Assembly (NCBI RefSeq): GCF_039542345.1
Contig: NZ_BAABHY010000013.1
Span: 17,105-81,104, forward strand
Source: Orbus sasakiae
GTDB taxonomy: Bacteria > Pseudomonadota > Gammaproteobacteria > Enterobacterales > Orbaceae
Direction: 5' to 3'
Length of the DNA: 64,000 nucleotides
The notes below the pieces were generated by a model. It had not been told where the DNA came from and made no database searches. It saw nothing but the letters and a program-made list of their open reading frames with translations. Positions 42,706 to 52,055 of the stretch are shown one piece after another (the first letter of the stretch is position 1; each line of letters opens with the position of its first letter). The position numbers and the translations under genes are program-made.

Positions 42706-44139
42706 ATGCGAATAAAACTAAAAAAACATTTAAACCTTATCCGATTATTGGCTTGTGTCTTCTCTATAAGTTTACTATCAGCCGCGCACGCTAATGTTCA
42801 TAATTTACAAATTGGTCAAAGTAAAACCCTTGTTTTACCACAAGGTGTCAGTACCGTATTTATCAGTCAAGACAGTGTTGCTAACTATGAAGTCGTTGGT
42901 GATAAATCACTGATTTTATATGGTAAATCTAATGGCAAAGCAAGCCTATTGGTGTATGATGCAGAAGGCCGCCTATTAATTAATGACACAATTAATGTTG
43001 ATCCTGTGTTGTATCAAATTACCAACCGCTTAGCACAACATTTTCCTAATAGTAATATCACCATTGACCGTTATGCGAGTATTGAATCAAATAACCGCTT
43101 TGTTTATGTCCTCAATGGTTCAACGCCGGATACCGCTACAAAAGAAAAAATCATGGCTTTAGTCGGCGCAGCTGTTGGGCAAAATAGTGAGCGTATACGC
43201 ACTGAATATCAAAATGAAGGCGGCAATAAAGCAAAAGCAATCACCTTTTTAGATTATCGCCTTTATGACAATATTGTCGACAATATAAAAGTCATTGAAG
43301 AGTATCAAGTCAATGTTAAGCTGACTTTTGTTGAAGTAAACAAAGATTTTACTGATGCACTCGGTATTGAATGGCAAGGACTCACTTTAGGCAGTATGCT
43401 AGGAAGTGCCGCCAATACCAATCCTATCGGTGAATTTACTCTATTAGGTCTAAAAAAGGGCTTTGATATTGGTAATATCACCACTATTATTCGCGCAATT
43501 AAAACTGACCGTTTAGCCAAAGTCCTTGCTGAACCCAACCTATCAGTATTATCGGGCGAAAGTGCCTCTTTTTTAGTCGGCGGTGAAATTCCAATTGTCT
43601 CAAGTGATTCAAATGGTAATTCAAATGTCACATATAAAGACTACGGGATTAAACTCGACATTAGTACAAAAGTTAATAACGATAAGCGCATTCGTTTGTT
43701 TATTACTAATGAGTTTAGTTCGGTTTCAGGATCGTATGCTTTTAATAATTATACAATACCAACATTATCGACACGTAAAACCAGTTCTACCATTGATTTA
43801 GCAGACGGTGATAGCTTTGTGATTGCGGGATTAATCAGTGAAAAAGATGAAGAACAACTATCTCGTGTTCCCTTTATCAGTGATATTCCAATTTTAGGCG
43901 CTTTAGCACGTAGTGCATCTACCACTCGCGCCAAAACTGAAATGGTTGTCTTTGCTACCGTTAAATTGATTTCACCTAAAAATAGCTTCGATAATGTTGA
44001 ATTACCGATGTTTGAACGCACGGATGTGATAAACAGTTTTTTCAATGTGAATAACAATATGAATAAACAGCGTAGTAAGACCATACCAATTTCAAATGAA
44101 AGTGAAAAATTTATCAGCCATATGGGCTTTATTGAATAA
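42706..44139 (+). CDS. rcpA: Outer-membrane secretin RcpA/CpaC
   Basis: A 477-residue secretin forming the outer-membrane channel of the Flp pilus. A signal peptide (LLACVFSISLLSAAHA) precedes a pilus-type N domain (IGQSKTLVLPQGVSTVFISQ), a BON-like region and the secretin domain from about 260 (LAEPNLSVLSGESASFLVGG, VIAGLISEKDEEQL, PFISDIPILGALARS). No rcpB gene follows. Confidence 0.93.
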   Translation: MRIKLKKHLNLIRLLACVFSISLLSAAHANVHNLQIGQSKTLVLPQGVSTVFISQDSVANYEVVGDKSLILYGKSNGKASLLVYDAEGRLLINDTINVDPVLYQITNRLAQHFPNSNITIDRYASIESNNRFVYVLNGSTPDTATKEKIMALVGAAVGQNSERIRTEYQNEGGNKAKAITFLDYRLYDNIVDNIKVIEEYQVNVKLTFVEVNKDFTDALGIEWQGLTLGSMLGSAANTNPIGEFTLLGLKKGFDIGNITTIIRAIKTDRLAKVLAEPNLSVLSGESASFLVGGEIPIVSSDSNGNSNVTYKDYGIKLDISTKVNNDKRIRLFITNEFSSVSGSYAFNNYTIPTLSTRKTSSTIDLADGDSFVIAGLISEKDEEQLSRVPFISDIPILGALARSASTTRAKTEMVVFATVKLISPKNSFDNVELPMFERTDVINSFFNVNNNMNKQRSKTIPISNESEKFISHMGFIE

Positions 44140-44157
44140 AGGATTATCGAGGTTCTT

Positions 44158-45333
44158 ATGCAACTATTTGGCAATAATCAAAGTAAAGAAAATAACCTAG
44201 CTAATGAGTTATCACAAGAATTTGTTGTGGGTCGTATTTCTGGATTTCAAGTCGCAATTTTAAGCAAAAGGAGTGATTTGATCGACAAAATTCGTTCTAT
44301 CCTTTTTTTGTATAACGTGTTGAGTATCGAGGTGATGGCGTTAGAATTATCCGCGTTAAAAGAGGACCCGATTTGGAATAAATTTGATGCGATTATTCTC
44401 GATATTGGTGATTTAGATGATGCAGAGCTCCTATCTGAAAATGTTAATCGCTATATTCCGATCAAATCAACCGTCATCTTAGTCGGTCGTAATGATTCGA
44501 TCTCTTTTTATGAGCTGTTACTAAAAAAAGGGATCCACTTTTTATTAGAAGATAGTCAGCTAGAAAAAATCCCCTCTATTTTACATACACGTAGTTTAAC
44601 GCCACCAGGCTCAAGCAAACGTGTGGGCAGTGTCGTGTCATTTATTGGCTGTAAAGGCGGCATCGGCACATCATCGTTGGCTGTCCATACACTCAAAAGA
44701 ATCAGTAGTTTGACCAATTATCCACTCCTTTACATTCAGGGGGTTACAACCAGTCCAAATGCCGATTTTTTATTAGAAACCCCCATCCCACAAGATGGTT
44801 CATTAATTGAAGTTGATAATTCACTAAAAGTCAAAGTCGAAACCGTTGAAAAAGCTTGGCAATATGATGATCTTGACTCCGGAACCTTTAATATTACGGT
44901 GCTTGAACAGAATATGGGATTAAGCAGCTCATTTACGCATTTAGACAGTATTGTTAATCTTTCTAATATTATTTTTATCGTCATTAATCGCGACCCGTAT
45001 TCCATTAAAATTGCAAAAAAAATACTAGAAGAAATTGCGCGTTCGACCAGCAAAAATACAGAGTTACTCAATAAACGTGTTTTAGTCTGCTTAAATGATA
45101 ATATCCCTTACGATAAAAAAAATGCCTTACAAAACTCAGATATTGAAGAATTTTTAAGTCGAAAAATTGATTTTAATCGTAAATATATTGGCAACGCAGA
45201 TAAATTTAAAAAAGCCCATACGAGTGATGAAATTAAAGCGATTTCAGCGGCAGTGATCGGTAATAAAAAAATTGTCAAAAAGACACTATCACTGAGTTTT
45301 TTACCGTTTAAAAAACGACGTAAAGTGACGTGA
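44158..45333 (+). CDS. tadZ: TadZ/CpaE localisation protein
   Basis: A 391-residue protein with an N-terminal receiver-like domain and a C-terminal ParA/MinD-like domain. It directs polar assembly of the machine. The deviant Walker motif reads GCKGGIGTSS (164-173): the first Lys is kept, but the position of the P-loop Lys is Thr, so ATP hydrolysis may be impaired. The receiver-like part has LDIGDLDD at the place of a phosphoacceptor. A basic C-terminus ends KKRRK. Confidence 0.85.
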   Translation: MQLFGNNQSKENNLANELSQEFVVGRISGFQVAILSKRSDLIDKIRSILFLYNVLSIEVMALELSALKEDPIWNKFDAIILDIGDLDDAELLSENVNRYIPIKSTVILVGRNDSISFYELLLKKGIHFLLEDSQLEKIPSILHTRSLTPPGSSKRVGSVVSFIGCKGGIGTSSLAVHTLKRISSLTNYPLLYIQGVTTSPNADFLLETPIPQDGSLIEVDNSLKVKVETVEKAWQYDDLDSGTFNITVLEQNMGLSSSFTHLDSIVNLSNIIFIVINRDPYSIKIAKKILEEIARSTSKNTELLNKRVLVCLNDNIPYDKKNALQNSDIEEFLSRKIDFNRKYIGNADKFKKAHTSDEIKAISAAVIGNKKIVKKTLSLSFLPFKKRRKVT

Positions 45334-45356
45334 TAGACACCACTCGGGAGATACTT

Positions 45357-45830
45357 ATGATCAAATTAAGTCGATCATTGTTTACAGAGCGCAAAGCCAG
45401 TGTTTCGGTTGAATTTGCGATCGTCTTTCCTTTTTTAATTCTGTTATTTTTATTTGTTCTTGAATTTAGCCGAATCATGTTTATTGGCTCAGCATTAGAT
45501 TTAATGACCGCAGAGATCACGCGAAAAACAGCGATCTCTGAAAGTCAGGGAATTAATTATGCGCAAAGACTGGAAGACATTATAGAAGATGAGGTTCCTT
45601 TGTGGCCCTACCTCACTAATGCCAATGATTTTCAAACAACCGTCACGTATTGTAAATCAGTTCAAGACGTGCTCAATGATGCTTGCCTGCCAACCAGTAG
45701 CAAAGACAGCCACATCATCTTATTTAAACTCGAATACCAATACTATGCGGTCTTTAATACATTATTTAGTCGAATGCTTGATTCATCTTTAACAAAAAAA
45801 ACAATCGTTTATCGTGAATTTTATCTTTAA
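45357..45830 (+). CDS. tadE: Minor pseudopilin TadE
   Basis: A 157-residue TadE-like pseudopilin. A short basic leader is followed by KASVSVEFAIVFPFLILLFLFVLEFSRIM, with Glu at the +5-like position. Two cysteines lie in the C-terminal periplasmic part. The frame begins at a GTG overlapping the tadZ stop, but the ATG at 45357 with GGGAG before it is preferred. Confidence 0.88.
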   Translation: MIKLSRSLFTERKASVSVEFAIVFPFLILLFLFVLEFSRIMFIGSALDLMTAEITRKTAISESQGINYAQRLEDIIEDEVPLWPYLTNANDFQTTVTYCKSVQDVLNDACLPTSSKDSHIILFKLEYQYYAVFNTLFSRMLDSSLTKKTIVYREFYL

Positions 45831-45852
45831 GCGTTTTATGCAAGGAAAATGG

Positions 45853-46629
45853 ATGATGAAATATTATAAAAAGTTTTTACGCAATAAAGATGGCATCATT
45901 TCGATTGAATTTGCGGCGTGTTTTTTTATCTTTTCTATTTTAGTTTTTATTATTTACGATATTTACAGTTCGATTATGCTACAAAGTCGGCTTGAACGCG
46001 TCAATTATGCCGTCGCAGCAATTTTTCGCGAACGATCATCTATTTACCCCATTATTGATGATACACAAAGTGGTAATAGTGTTCATTCATTATGCCGAGT
46101 CAACGGCCATGCTTGCTTCAACTCTTACGAGCTATTTAATGACGGCCAAATTGAGCAACTCCAGTCATTGGCGTCATCCCTTTTAGACCGCCCGGTTGCG
46201 ATAAAAGTCGATGCCTTGTTTATTTTACAAGATGCAAACTATCCAAAAGATTTGACCCGAGCATTATTACTCAATATCAATGGTGAATTTTGCCCAGAGG
46301 GTGCTTGTAATGGCGGAATAAATAATTACTTTAATTCATTACCAAGCATGACAGATAATTCCACATCATCCGTTACCAATTATTCTAAATTGGTGCCCTA
46401 TGTGCCAAGAATGTACGATGCTAATAGCGGATTATCGGGTCGATGGATTCCGTTATATCGAGTCAGTATGTGCGTTGTAAATGAAGAGAGTCTCTATTTA
46501 AAATGGATTAATTCAAATCGACACACTGATCAGGTCTTTCCTAATTTATGCAGTAATAGTGTCGTGTTATCACGTTGTAATGATATTTTTGACGCGGATA
46601 GTACAGCCTGTCCCATTTATCTTCGTTGA
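45853..46629 (+). CDS. tadF: Minor pseudopilin TadF-like
   Basis: A protein of about 258 residues with a leader (YYKKFLRNKDG), a hydrophobic helix with the TadE-type Glu (IISIEFAACFFIFSILVFII) and a long periplasmic domain with seven or more cysteines, probably disulfide-bonded. Several in-frame ATGs exist. AAGGA at 45842 fits 45853 or 45856, so the ORF extension into tadE is not needed. Confidence 0.82.
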   Translation: MMKYYKKFLRNKDGIISIEFAACFFIFSILVFIIYDIYSSIMLQSRLERVNYAVAAIFRERSSIYPIIDDTQSGNSVHSLCRVNGHACFNSYELFNDGQIEQLQSLASSLLDRPVAIKVDALFILQDANYPKDLTRALLLNINGEFCPEGACNGGINNYFNSLPSMTDNSTSSVTNYSKLVPYVPRMYDANSGLSGRWIPLYRVSMCVVNEESLYLKWINSNRHTDQVFPNLCSNSVVLSRCNDIFDADSTACPIYLR

Positions 46630-46649
46630 TCGTCTTTATAGGAGCAGGT

Positions 46650-48587
46650 ATGAAAAAAGCACTGACCAAATTACAACGCACTCATTATAAACGCGCTTTT
46701 TTGAGCAATAACACCGGTAGTGTGATTGTCAGCTTTGCAATCATGTTACCGACTATTTTTATCTGTATGCTCGTGTCGATTAACTATACTCAATCAATGC
46801 GAACTCGAGCTCAAATTTCTGAAGCAACCAATGAAGCGTCACTTGCTATTGTTGCCATTAATAATGAAAATACCAATATCACCGCCGTTGAGCAAAATAA
46901 AAAAGTCGCTTTAAACTATCTGAATTATTACTTAAATAAAGCCGTGAGTGATAATGAAAATGACGCTTATATTGATATTCAATATAATCAAACTAAACGC
47001 GAATATTACGTCACTTATCGGCAAACGTTTGATACTGTCATTGATCATCAACAGCTTAGTGAATCAGCAAAGCAGACGGTGATTTCTAATAAAACAGAAT
47101 CTTATGGCAACACGCGAAAAACCTATATGTCAGAAACATTTGATGTTGCTTTTATTGCTGATTTTTCTGGTTCGGGGTCTTGTCCCTACAATAATTATAA
47201 CTGTAATGATTATGTCGGTACAATCAATGATACCCAGCGCCTTGCTTATATGAAAACTGCGATATCAAGTATTATCGATGAGTTTAAACATTATCCTGAA
47301 TACCGGTTTGCACTTGTACCCTATGATGTTGGTGTGCCCGTTGTAAATAACCAAACCAATCCGGCTGGTGGAGAAAGTTATGCATGTTCAGTAATGTATA
47401 AAATGAAAACACCCTTTGATGACATAGATTATAATTTTTGGGCCAATAAAAATATTTTATACACTAAATGGAGTCGTTTAAAAGAAAACAATATTATTAG
47501 CGATTATTTAAATTATGATTATATAGGTAATTATGAAAACCCAATATTTTACTATTTAGATTATTACTACTATTTCTACTATGCGAAAATCATTGGCCCA
47601 GCGCTGGGATACTATAATAATCAACAATTGGTTGATGGTGGCTTATGTATATTCCAAAATTATATTGATCAACCGAACATGGGATCCGCACAATATGCAT
47701 GTGGTATTAATAATAGTGATTATCCATTAAACACCAATAACCGTAATATTGTCAGAAATCAGTATGCAAAAATAGTACAGCTTTACGATTATATGTTTTC
47801 TGGTAATTATCCAAATGTTCATTACTCATTTGCAAATACTCAAACCGTTGATGTACTTGGTACAATAGATACGCTTTTTAGCCAGATGAATAACAATACC
47901 ATTACCTTTAATCGTTCTATCTCACCAACGGTCGCTGATTTTTCACCGTTTCAAGGCATGTGCCAATCGCCCTTGTACAACAACAATATCATGAGTGAAA
48001 AAATGGTTAATTTGTCATATTATCAGCGATTTAATGAAGCATCAAAACATGTTAAATCGTTCTCCTTATCACCGTATCTCATCCCATTTAGTGATGCAGA
48101 AGATCATAATGTAAATTTACTTAATGAAATAAAAAGTGGTGAGTGGAGACCTGGTGGGGGTACCGATACGATTACAGCACTACTAAGAACCGTTCCTATC
48201 ATGGCAAAAAGTAATGCCTTAAATAAAGTTATGATCATTATCACTGATGGAAAAGATGATGTGGGTGCAGATGAACTACGAGAACAATTTTTAGAAAATG
48301 GGACCTGTCAGGCAATTACAAACGGCTTAACATCCGTGACGAACCAAAAACACGGTTATATAGATAAAGTAGCCAAAAGCGCAGTGATTCACTATATCAA
48401 ACTCGATCCTAATGCCAGCCACCTCACGACAGACAGTGATTATCAAGCGGTCTACGGTAGCTGGTATACGCAGTGTATGAATAGTGATAAACAGTTTTTA
48501 CATGTTGCCACTGATTATCAATCGTTACTTGATGCAATGCGCAAAATTGTTATTTCTGAAACGGGTTCATTTATTAATAAAAATTAG
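46650..48587 (+). CDS. tadG: TadG-like pseudopilin with von Willebrand A domain
   Basis: A 645-residue protein. A hydrophobic pilin-like N-terminus (GSVIVSFAIMLPTIFICMLVS) is followed by a vWA domain with a MIDAS metal site: DFSGSGS at about 171 and the acidic IITDGKDD near 533. A very Tyr- and Asn-rich insert fills about 270-380, including a cluster LDYYYYFYYAK. The vWA fold suggests binding of a surface or partner by a pilus-tip protein. The ATG at 46650 follows an AGGAG; the open frame starts 24 bases earlier. Confidence 0.85.
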   Translation: MKKALTKLQRTHYKRAFLSNNTGSVIVSFAIMLPTIFICMLVSINYTQSMRTRAQISEATNEASLAIVAINNENTNITAVEQNKKVALNYLNYYLNKAVSDNENDAYIDIQYNQTKREYYVTYRQTFDTVIDHQQLSESAKQTVISNKTESYGNTRKTYMSETFDVAFIADFSGSGSCPYNNYNCNDYVGTINDTQRLAYMKTAISSIIDEFKHYPEYRFALVPYDVGVPVVNNQTNPAGGESYACSVMYKMKTPFDDIDYNFWANKNILYTKWSRLKENNIISDYLNYDYIGNYENPIFYYLDYYYYFYYAKIIGPALGYYNNQQLVDGGLCIFQNYIDQPNMGSAQYACGINNSDYPLNTNNRNIVRNQYAKIVQLYDYMFSGNYPNVHYSFANTQTVDVLGTIDTLFSQMNNNTITFNRSISPTVADFSPFQGMCQSPLYNNNIMSEKMVNLSYYQRFNEASKHVKSFSLSPYLIPFSDAEDHNVNLLNEIKSGEWRPGGGTDTITALLRTVPIMAKSNALNKVMIIITDGKDDVGADELREQFLENGTCQAITNGLTSVTNQKHGYIDKVAKSAVIHYIKLDPNASHLTTDSDYQAVYGSWYTQCMNSDKQFLHVATDYQSLLDAMRKIVISETGSFINKN

Positions 48588-48612
48588 CGTTACTGTGGGA
48601 ATAGGAGCAAAT

Positions 48613-49872
48613 ATGCAAGTCAATAAAAGCATTACATTTTTAATTGCCTGTTTTTGTTTTTCATCACTGGCAGGCACGCGTACTGACTCGATTATTTTAT
48701 CGACAAAAAGTATTATTTCTGGTGGCATTGGGCAAACTAATTCTGTTGATACTGGGATTACAATTGAAAATGGCGATCTATGGATCTGGGGATTCCGGGG
48801 TTCAGGGCAGCAAGGCAATGGTCAATCCGTTGTATTACAATGGAATCCACCAGAAAGAGTCAGTAATTTTGTTAAAAAAGGGCTAAATGTTACTCAAGTT
48901 GCAGCTGGAATATATCATATTATTGCATTAGATGATAAAGGTAACGTCTGGGGTTGGGGCCAAAATGGCTACCAAGAAGCGGCCGGTGGGTTATATTCAG
49001 GTTACCCTAATACCCCTGTATTAGTTTTAAAAGATAAAAATGTTGTACTGATTGAAGCCGGTGAATATGTCTCTTATGCCTTAACAAAAGATGGGGATGT
49101 CTATGCATGGGGTCATGGTATTTATGGGCAAATTGGTAATGGCAATAAAAAATCCGTCAATCACGTATATAAAATCCCTCGTTCTCAATTTGATAACCGA
49201 CCAGTTGTGTTAATTGGTGGGGCTTATGAGGGGGGGTATGCAATTAATGATTTGGGTGGTGTTTTTGCATGGGGGGATGATCAAAATGATTCATTTGGCT
49301 ATGCCAGAGCCCCAAAAGAACATGTTTATGTCACAACACCAATACAAATATATAACTTAGGTGGCATAGACGGTGCCCAGATAAGACATATTTGTGGGGG
49401 GGAAGCATTTACCAACTTTTTAACGTCATCGGGTGATGTGTATGGCATGGGACGCAGTAATATGCTTGGTATTGGAAGCGACAAAAGTCACGTAAAAGAT
49501 AACGTCACCACCCCTGTTCATATTACCAGCAATGTCACCTCATTATATTGTCGTTATGGTGGCAGTGTGGCGATTACGCATAATGCTGAAATCTTAACTT
49601 GGGGATTTGATAATAACCAATTTGATATGTATGGTATTTATCCAATAAATCGTACGTATTATGGTGATTTAACCAAAATAGATGGTGGCAAAGAACATAT
49701 TCTTTACTGGAATGACAAAGGTGAAGGCTATGGTGTCGGTTATGGTGCAGGAAACAAACTATCACAATCAAGTAACCATAATGTGTCTTGGCCTGGCGTA
49801 AAATTACAATTTGTTATTGATGCCATGAAAAAGGTTTACGGACAAGATTACATACCAGGGCAAGGCCAATGA
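48613..49872 (+). CDS. Secreted RCC1-repeat seven-bladed beta-propeller in the tad operon
   Basis: A 419-residue protein with an N-terminal signal peptide (about 1-22). Seven RCC1-type repeats are visible by their blade motifs: GDLWIWG (54), GNVWGWG (110), GDVYAWG (161), GGVFAWG (215), GDVYGMG (274), AEILTWG (325) and a degenerate GEGYGVG (370), with about 51-57 residues between most. This is the right number to close one propeller. It is not a standard Tad component. An AGGAG precedes the ATG (the open frame extends upstream into tadG), and it overlaps tadV by four bases, so it belongs to the operon. A role as a pilus-associated adhesin or accessory factor is inferred. Confidence 0.85.
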   Translation: MQVNKSITFLIACFCFSSLAGTRTDSIILSTKSIISGGIGQTNSVDTGITIENGDLWIWGFRGSGQQGNGQSVVLQWNPPERVSNFVKKGLNVTQVAAGIYHIIALDDKGNVWGWGQNGYQEAAGGLYSGYPNTPVLVLKDKNVVLIEAGEYVSYALTKDGDVYAWGHGIYGQIGNGNKKSVNHVYKIPRSQFDNRPVVLIGGAYEGGYAINDLGGVFAWGDDQNDSFGYARAPKEHVYVTTPIQIYNLGGIDGAQIRHICGGEAFTNFLTSSGDVYGMGRSNMLGIGSDKSHVKDNVTTPVHITSNVTSLYCRYGGSVAITHNAEILTWGFDNNQFDMYGIYPINRTYYGDLTKIDGGKEHILYWNDKGEGYGVGYGAGNKLSQSSNHNVSWPGVKLQFVIDAMKKVYGQDYIPGQGQ

Positions 49873-50330
49873 TAATAGATAGCGGATTGATTAATGATCT
49901 TCTGATTTTGACCATTTGGGGATGTTTATTGATATCGTGTTATACCGATTTACGATATCGCATAATATCGAATTATATCGTCATTACTATTTTTATTTTG
50001 ACGATTTTAAATGCAGTTTTTGGACAAGGTCAACTCAACTATCTGGCATCAGGCATTTTTTTAGGATTAGGATTATTGCTGTTTTATTGTCGATTAATTG
50101 GTGGGGGTGATATAAAACTGATTACGGTTTTATTAATCTCTATCCCGCCAAATAGCGTACTGTTTTTTCTTATTGTGATTACATTAATCGGATTACCTTT
50201 AGCCATAATTGTATTACTGTATAAATTATTTTCGCAATCCAAAGCCGCCATCACATTACCTTATGGCATTGCTATTAGCGGCAGTTATATTATGACATCG
50301 ATAACATTACTGACAACATTGATGAATTAA
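49869..50330 (+). CDS. tadV: Prepilin peptidase TadV/CpaA
   Basis: A 153-residue polytopic aspartic peptidase (A24 family) that cleaves Flp prepilins and pseudopilins. The catalytic aspartates are in CYTDLRYR (about 26-32) and LIGGGDIKL (about 78). It has four to five hydrophobic helices and lacks the N-methyltransferase domain, as usual for TadV. It is last in the operon here, whereas it usually follows the pilins. Confidence 0.93.
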   Translation: MIIDSGLINDLLILTIWGCLLISCYTDLRYRIISNYIVITIFILTILNAVFGQGQLNYLASGIFLGLGLLLFYCRLIGGGDIKLITVLLISIPPNSVLFFLIVITLIGLPLAIIVLLYKLFSQSKAAITLPYGIAISGSYIMTSITLLTTLMN

Positions 50331-50383
50331 ATTTGACATAAAGCGCCAAAATACTTGAACGAGAATATTATTCTTAATTTCTT

Positions 50384-50412
50384 TTCATTCCGTTTTTAAA
50401 CTTTGCTATACT
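50384..50412 (+). promoter_or_regulatory. Probable promoter of the MHS transporter gene
   Basis: TTCATT (50384-50389), a 17-base spacer and TATACT (50407-50412) with TGC directly before the -10. The start would be near 50419, giving a leader of about 200 bases. Confidence 0.55.
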
Positions 50413-50424
50413 CCCGCCTGTTTT

Positions 50425-50463
50425 TTGCATCATGATATGACTAAAGAACATAATATGATGCAA
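50425..50463 (+). promoter_or_regulatory. Inverted repeat just after the transporter promoter
   Basis: TTGCATCAT (50425-50433) and ATGATGCAA (50455-50463) are perfect 9-bp arms separated by 21 bases, starting a few bases after the predicted transcription start. They may be an operator or a leader stem. A second stem CGAGCAT...ATGCTCG lies at 50572-50591, close to the ribosome site. Confidence 0.45.
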
Positions 50464-50616
50464 CACTGACGTTACTTTGTATCAAAACTCGGTATATATA
50501 TCACATTTTGTAAAGAGAATAATTGCTAAACAGACAAATAACGTCTATTTTGCATTGCTTTCTTATTAGTACGAGCATGGCATTATGCTCGCCAACAATA
50601 ACAACGGAGTAATAAC

Positions 50617-51999
50617 ATGAATACTGGAACAACGATGAATAATCATGATTCAGCAGCTGAGGAACGGCTAAAAACCCCTGAAGGTAAAAAAGATTTTATT
50701 AAAGCCACATTATCTTGCTGGCTAGGTACGACGATGGAATATGTCGACTTTGCTTTATATGGACTTGCTGCTGGACTTGTATTTGGTGATATTTTCTTCC
50801 CTGGCGAAACAAAAACCGTCGCACTTTTATCAAGCTTTGCTACCTACTCAGTCGGCTTCTTGGCAAGACCGATTGGTGCAATCTTTTTTGGCCGTCTAGG
50901 TGATAAAAAAGGCCGTAAGCTTGTCCTTGTGATAACTATCGCCTTGATGGGAATTTCAACCACTTTAATTGGTTGTATTCCGAGTTATCATACTATTGGA
51001 ATCTATGCTCCAATTTGTTTAGTCATATTACGATTTGCACAAGGGTTTGGTGCAGGGGCTGAGTTATCAGGTGCTACCGTTATGCTAGGTGAATATGCAC
51101 CAACTAAGCATCGTGGTCTTATTGCATCAATCATAGGCATTGGTTCAAATACAGGAACCCTTGTTGCCTCTGCAGTATGGTTATTAGTACTGACACTCGG
51201 TACTCAAGCGGTGATTGATTGGGCCTGGCGTATACCATTTATTGCGAGCGCGTTAATTGCTGTTGCTGCAACACTCATTCGCCAACATGTCCGTGAAACC
51301 CCAGTATTTGAAAAACAACAAACTGAAAATGCGCAAGCAGAACAAACGCCACCGACTGTCAACGAAAAACAACCTAAAACGATTCGAACATGTTTAAAAA
51401 GCAATAAAGCCTTTTTCGTTATGCTGGGTTTACGTATCGGTGAAAACGGCCCTTCTTATCTTGCACAAGGTTTTGTTATTGGCTATGTCGTAAAAATTTT
51501 AGGCGTTAACCAAACTATTCCAACTGTTTCAGTGCTCATTGCCTCTTTACTCGGGTTTATTGTGATTCCATTTGCAGGTTGGCTGTCTGACATATTTGGG
51601 CGTCGGATTATTTACCGTATTTTCTGTTTATTATTGATGATTTATGCTATCCCGGCCTATCTATTACTTGAAAGCCGCGATCCATTGATTGTTGGTTCGA
51701 TCATCGTTACTGGTATGTGCCTTGCTTCACTGGGTATTTTTGGTGTTCAAGCCGCTTATGGCGTTGAACTCTTTGGTGTAAAATCACGTTATTCAAAAAT
51801 GGCACTAGCTAAAGAGTTAGGTGGTATTTTATCTGGAGGTACTGCCCCATTGGTTGCATCGGCATTGTTTGCTTATTTCGGTTCATGGTGGCCAATTGCC
51901 ATTTACTTTGCATTGATGGCAACAATTGGATTTGTGACAACCTTCTTTGCACCAGAAACACGTGGTCGTGATTTAAACTCACCAAATGATGCCATTTAA
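50617..51999 (+). CDS. MHS-family MFS symporter
   Basis: A 460-residue major facilitator protein of the metabolite:proton symporter group, with twelve predicted helices. Family marks are CWLGTTMEYVDFALYGLAAGL at the N-terminus, FFGRLGDKKGRKLVLV between helices 2 and 3, RFAQGFGAGAELSGA and WLSDIFGRRIIY. Known MHS substrates include carboxylates and osmolytes. The following nucleoside hydrolase suggests a nucleoside or related compound here, but this is inference. Confidence 0.88.
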   Translation: MNTGTTMNNHDSAAEERLKTPEGKKDFIKATLSCWLGTTMEYVDFALYGLAAGLVFGDIFFPGETKTVALLSSFATYSVGFLARPIGAIFFGRLGDKKGRKLVLVITIALMGISTTLIGCIPSYHTIGIYAPICLVILRFAQGFGAGAELSGATVMLGEYAPTKHRGLIASIIGIGSNTGTLVASAVWLLVLTLGTQAVIDWAWRIPFIASALIAVAATLIRQHVRETPVFEKQQTENAQAEQTPPTVNEKQPKTIRTCLKSNKAFFVMLGLRIGENGPSYLAQGFVIGYVVKILGVNQTIPTVSVLIASLLGFIVIPFAGWLSDIFGRRIIYRIFCLLLMIYAIPAYLLLESRDPLIVGSIIVTGMCLASLGIFGVQAAYGVELFGVKSRYSKMALAKELGGILSGGTAPLVASALFAYFGSWWPIAIYFALMATIGFVTTFFAPETRGRDLNSPNDAI

Positions 52000-52007
52000 T
52001 CTTGCTG

Positions 52008-52033
52008 TATTCCTCACTAAACAGTGAGGAATA
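52008..52033 (+). repeat. Intercistronic hairpin
   Basis: TATTCCTCACT (52008-52018) pairs perfectly with AGTGAGGAATA (52023-52033) around AAAC, between the transporter and the nucleoside hydrolase. No T run follows. It probably stabilises or processes the shared mRNA, or partly terminates it. Confidence 0.6.
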
Positions 52034-52055
52034 GCTTAACGAATAGAGTAATGAT

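Noticed and set aside
43749..44174. 141-codon minus-strand frame over the end of rcpA
   Set aside because: Antisense to the conserved secretin domain, no plausible start signal.
36910..50330. tad locus as a type II secretion or type IVa pilus cluster
   Set aside because: The Flp-type pilins, CpaF-type ATPase, TadZ and TadV without a methyltransferase domain are specific to the Tad system.
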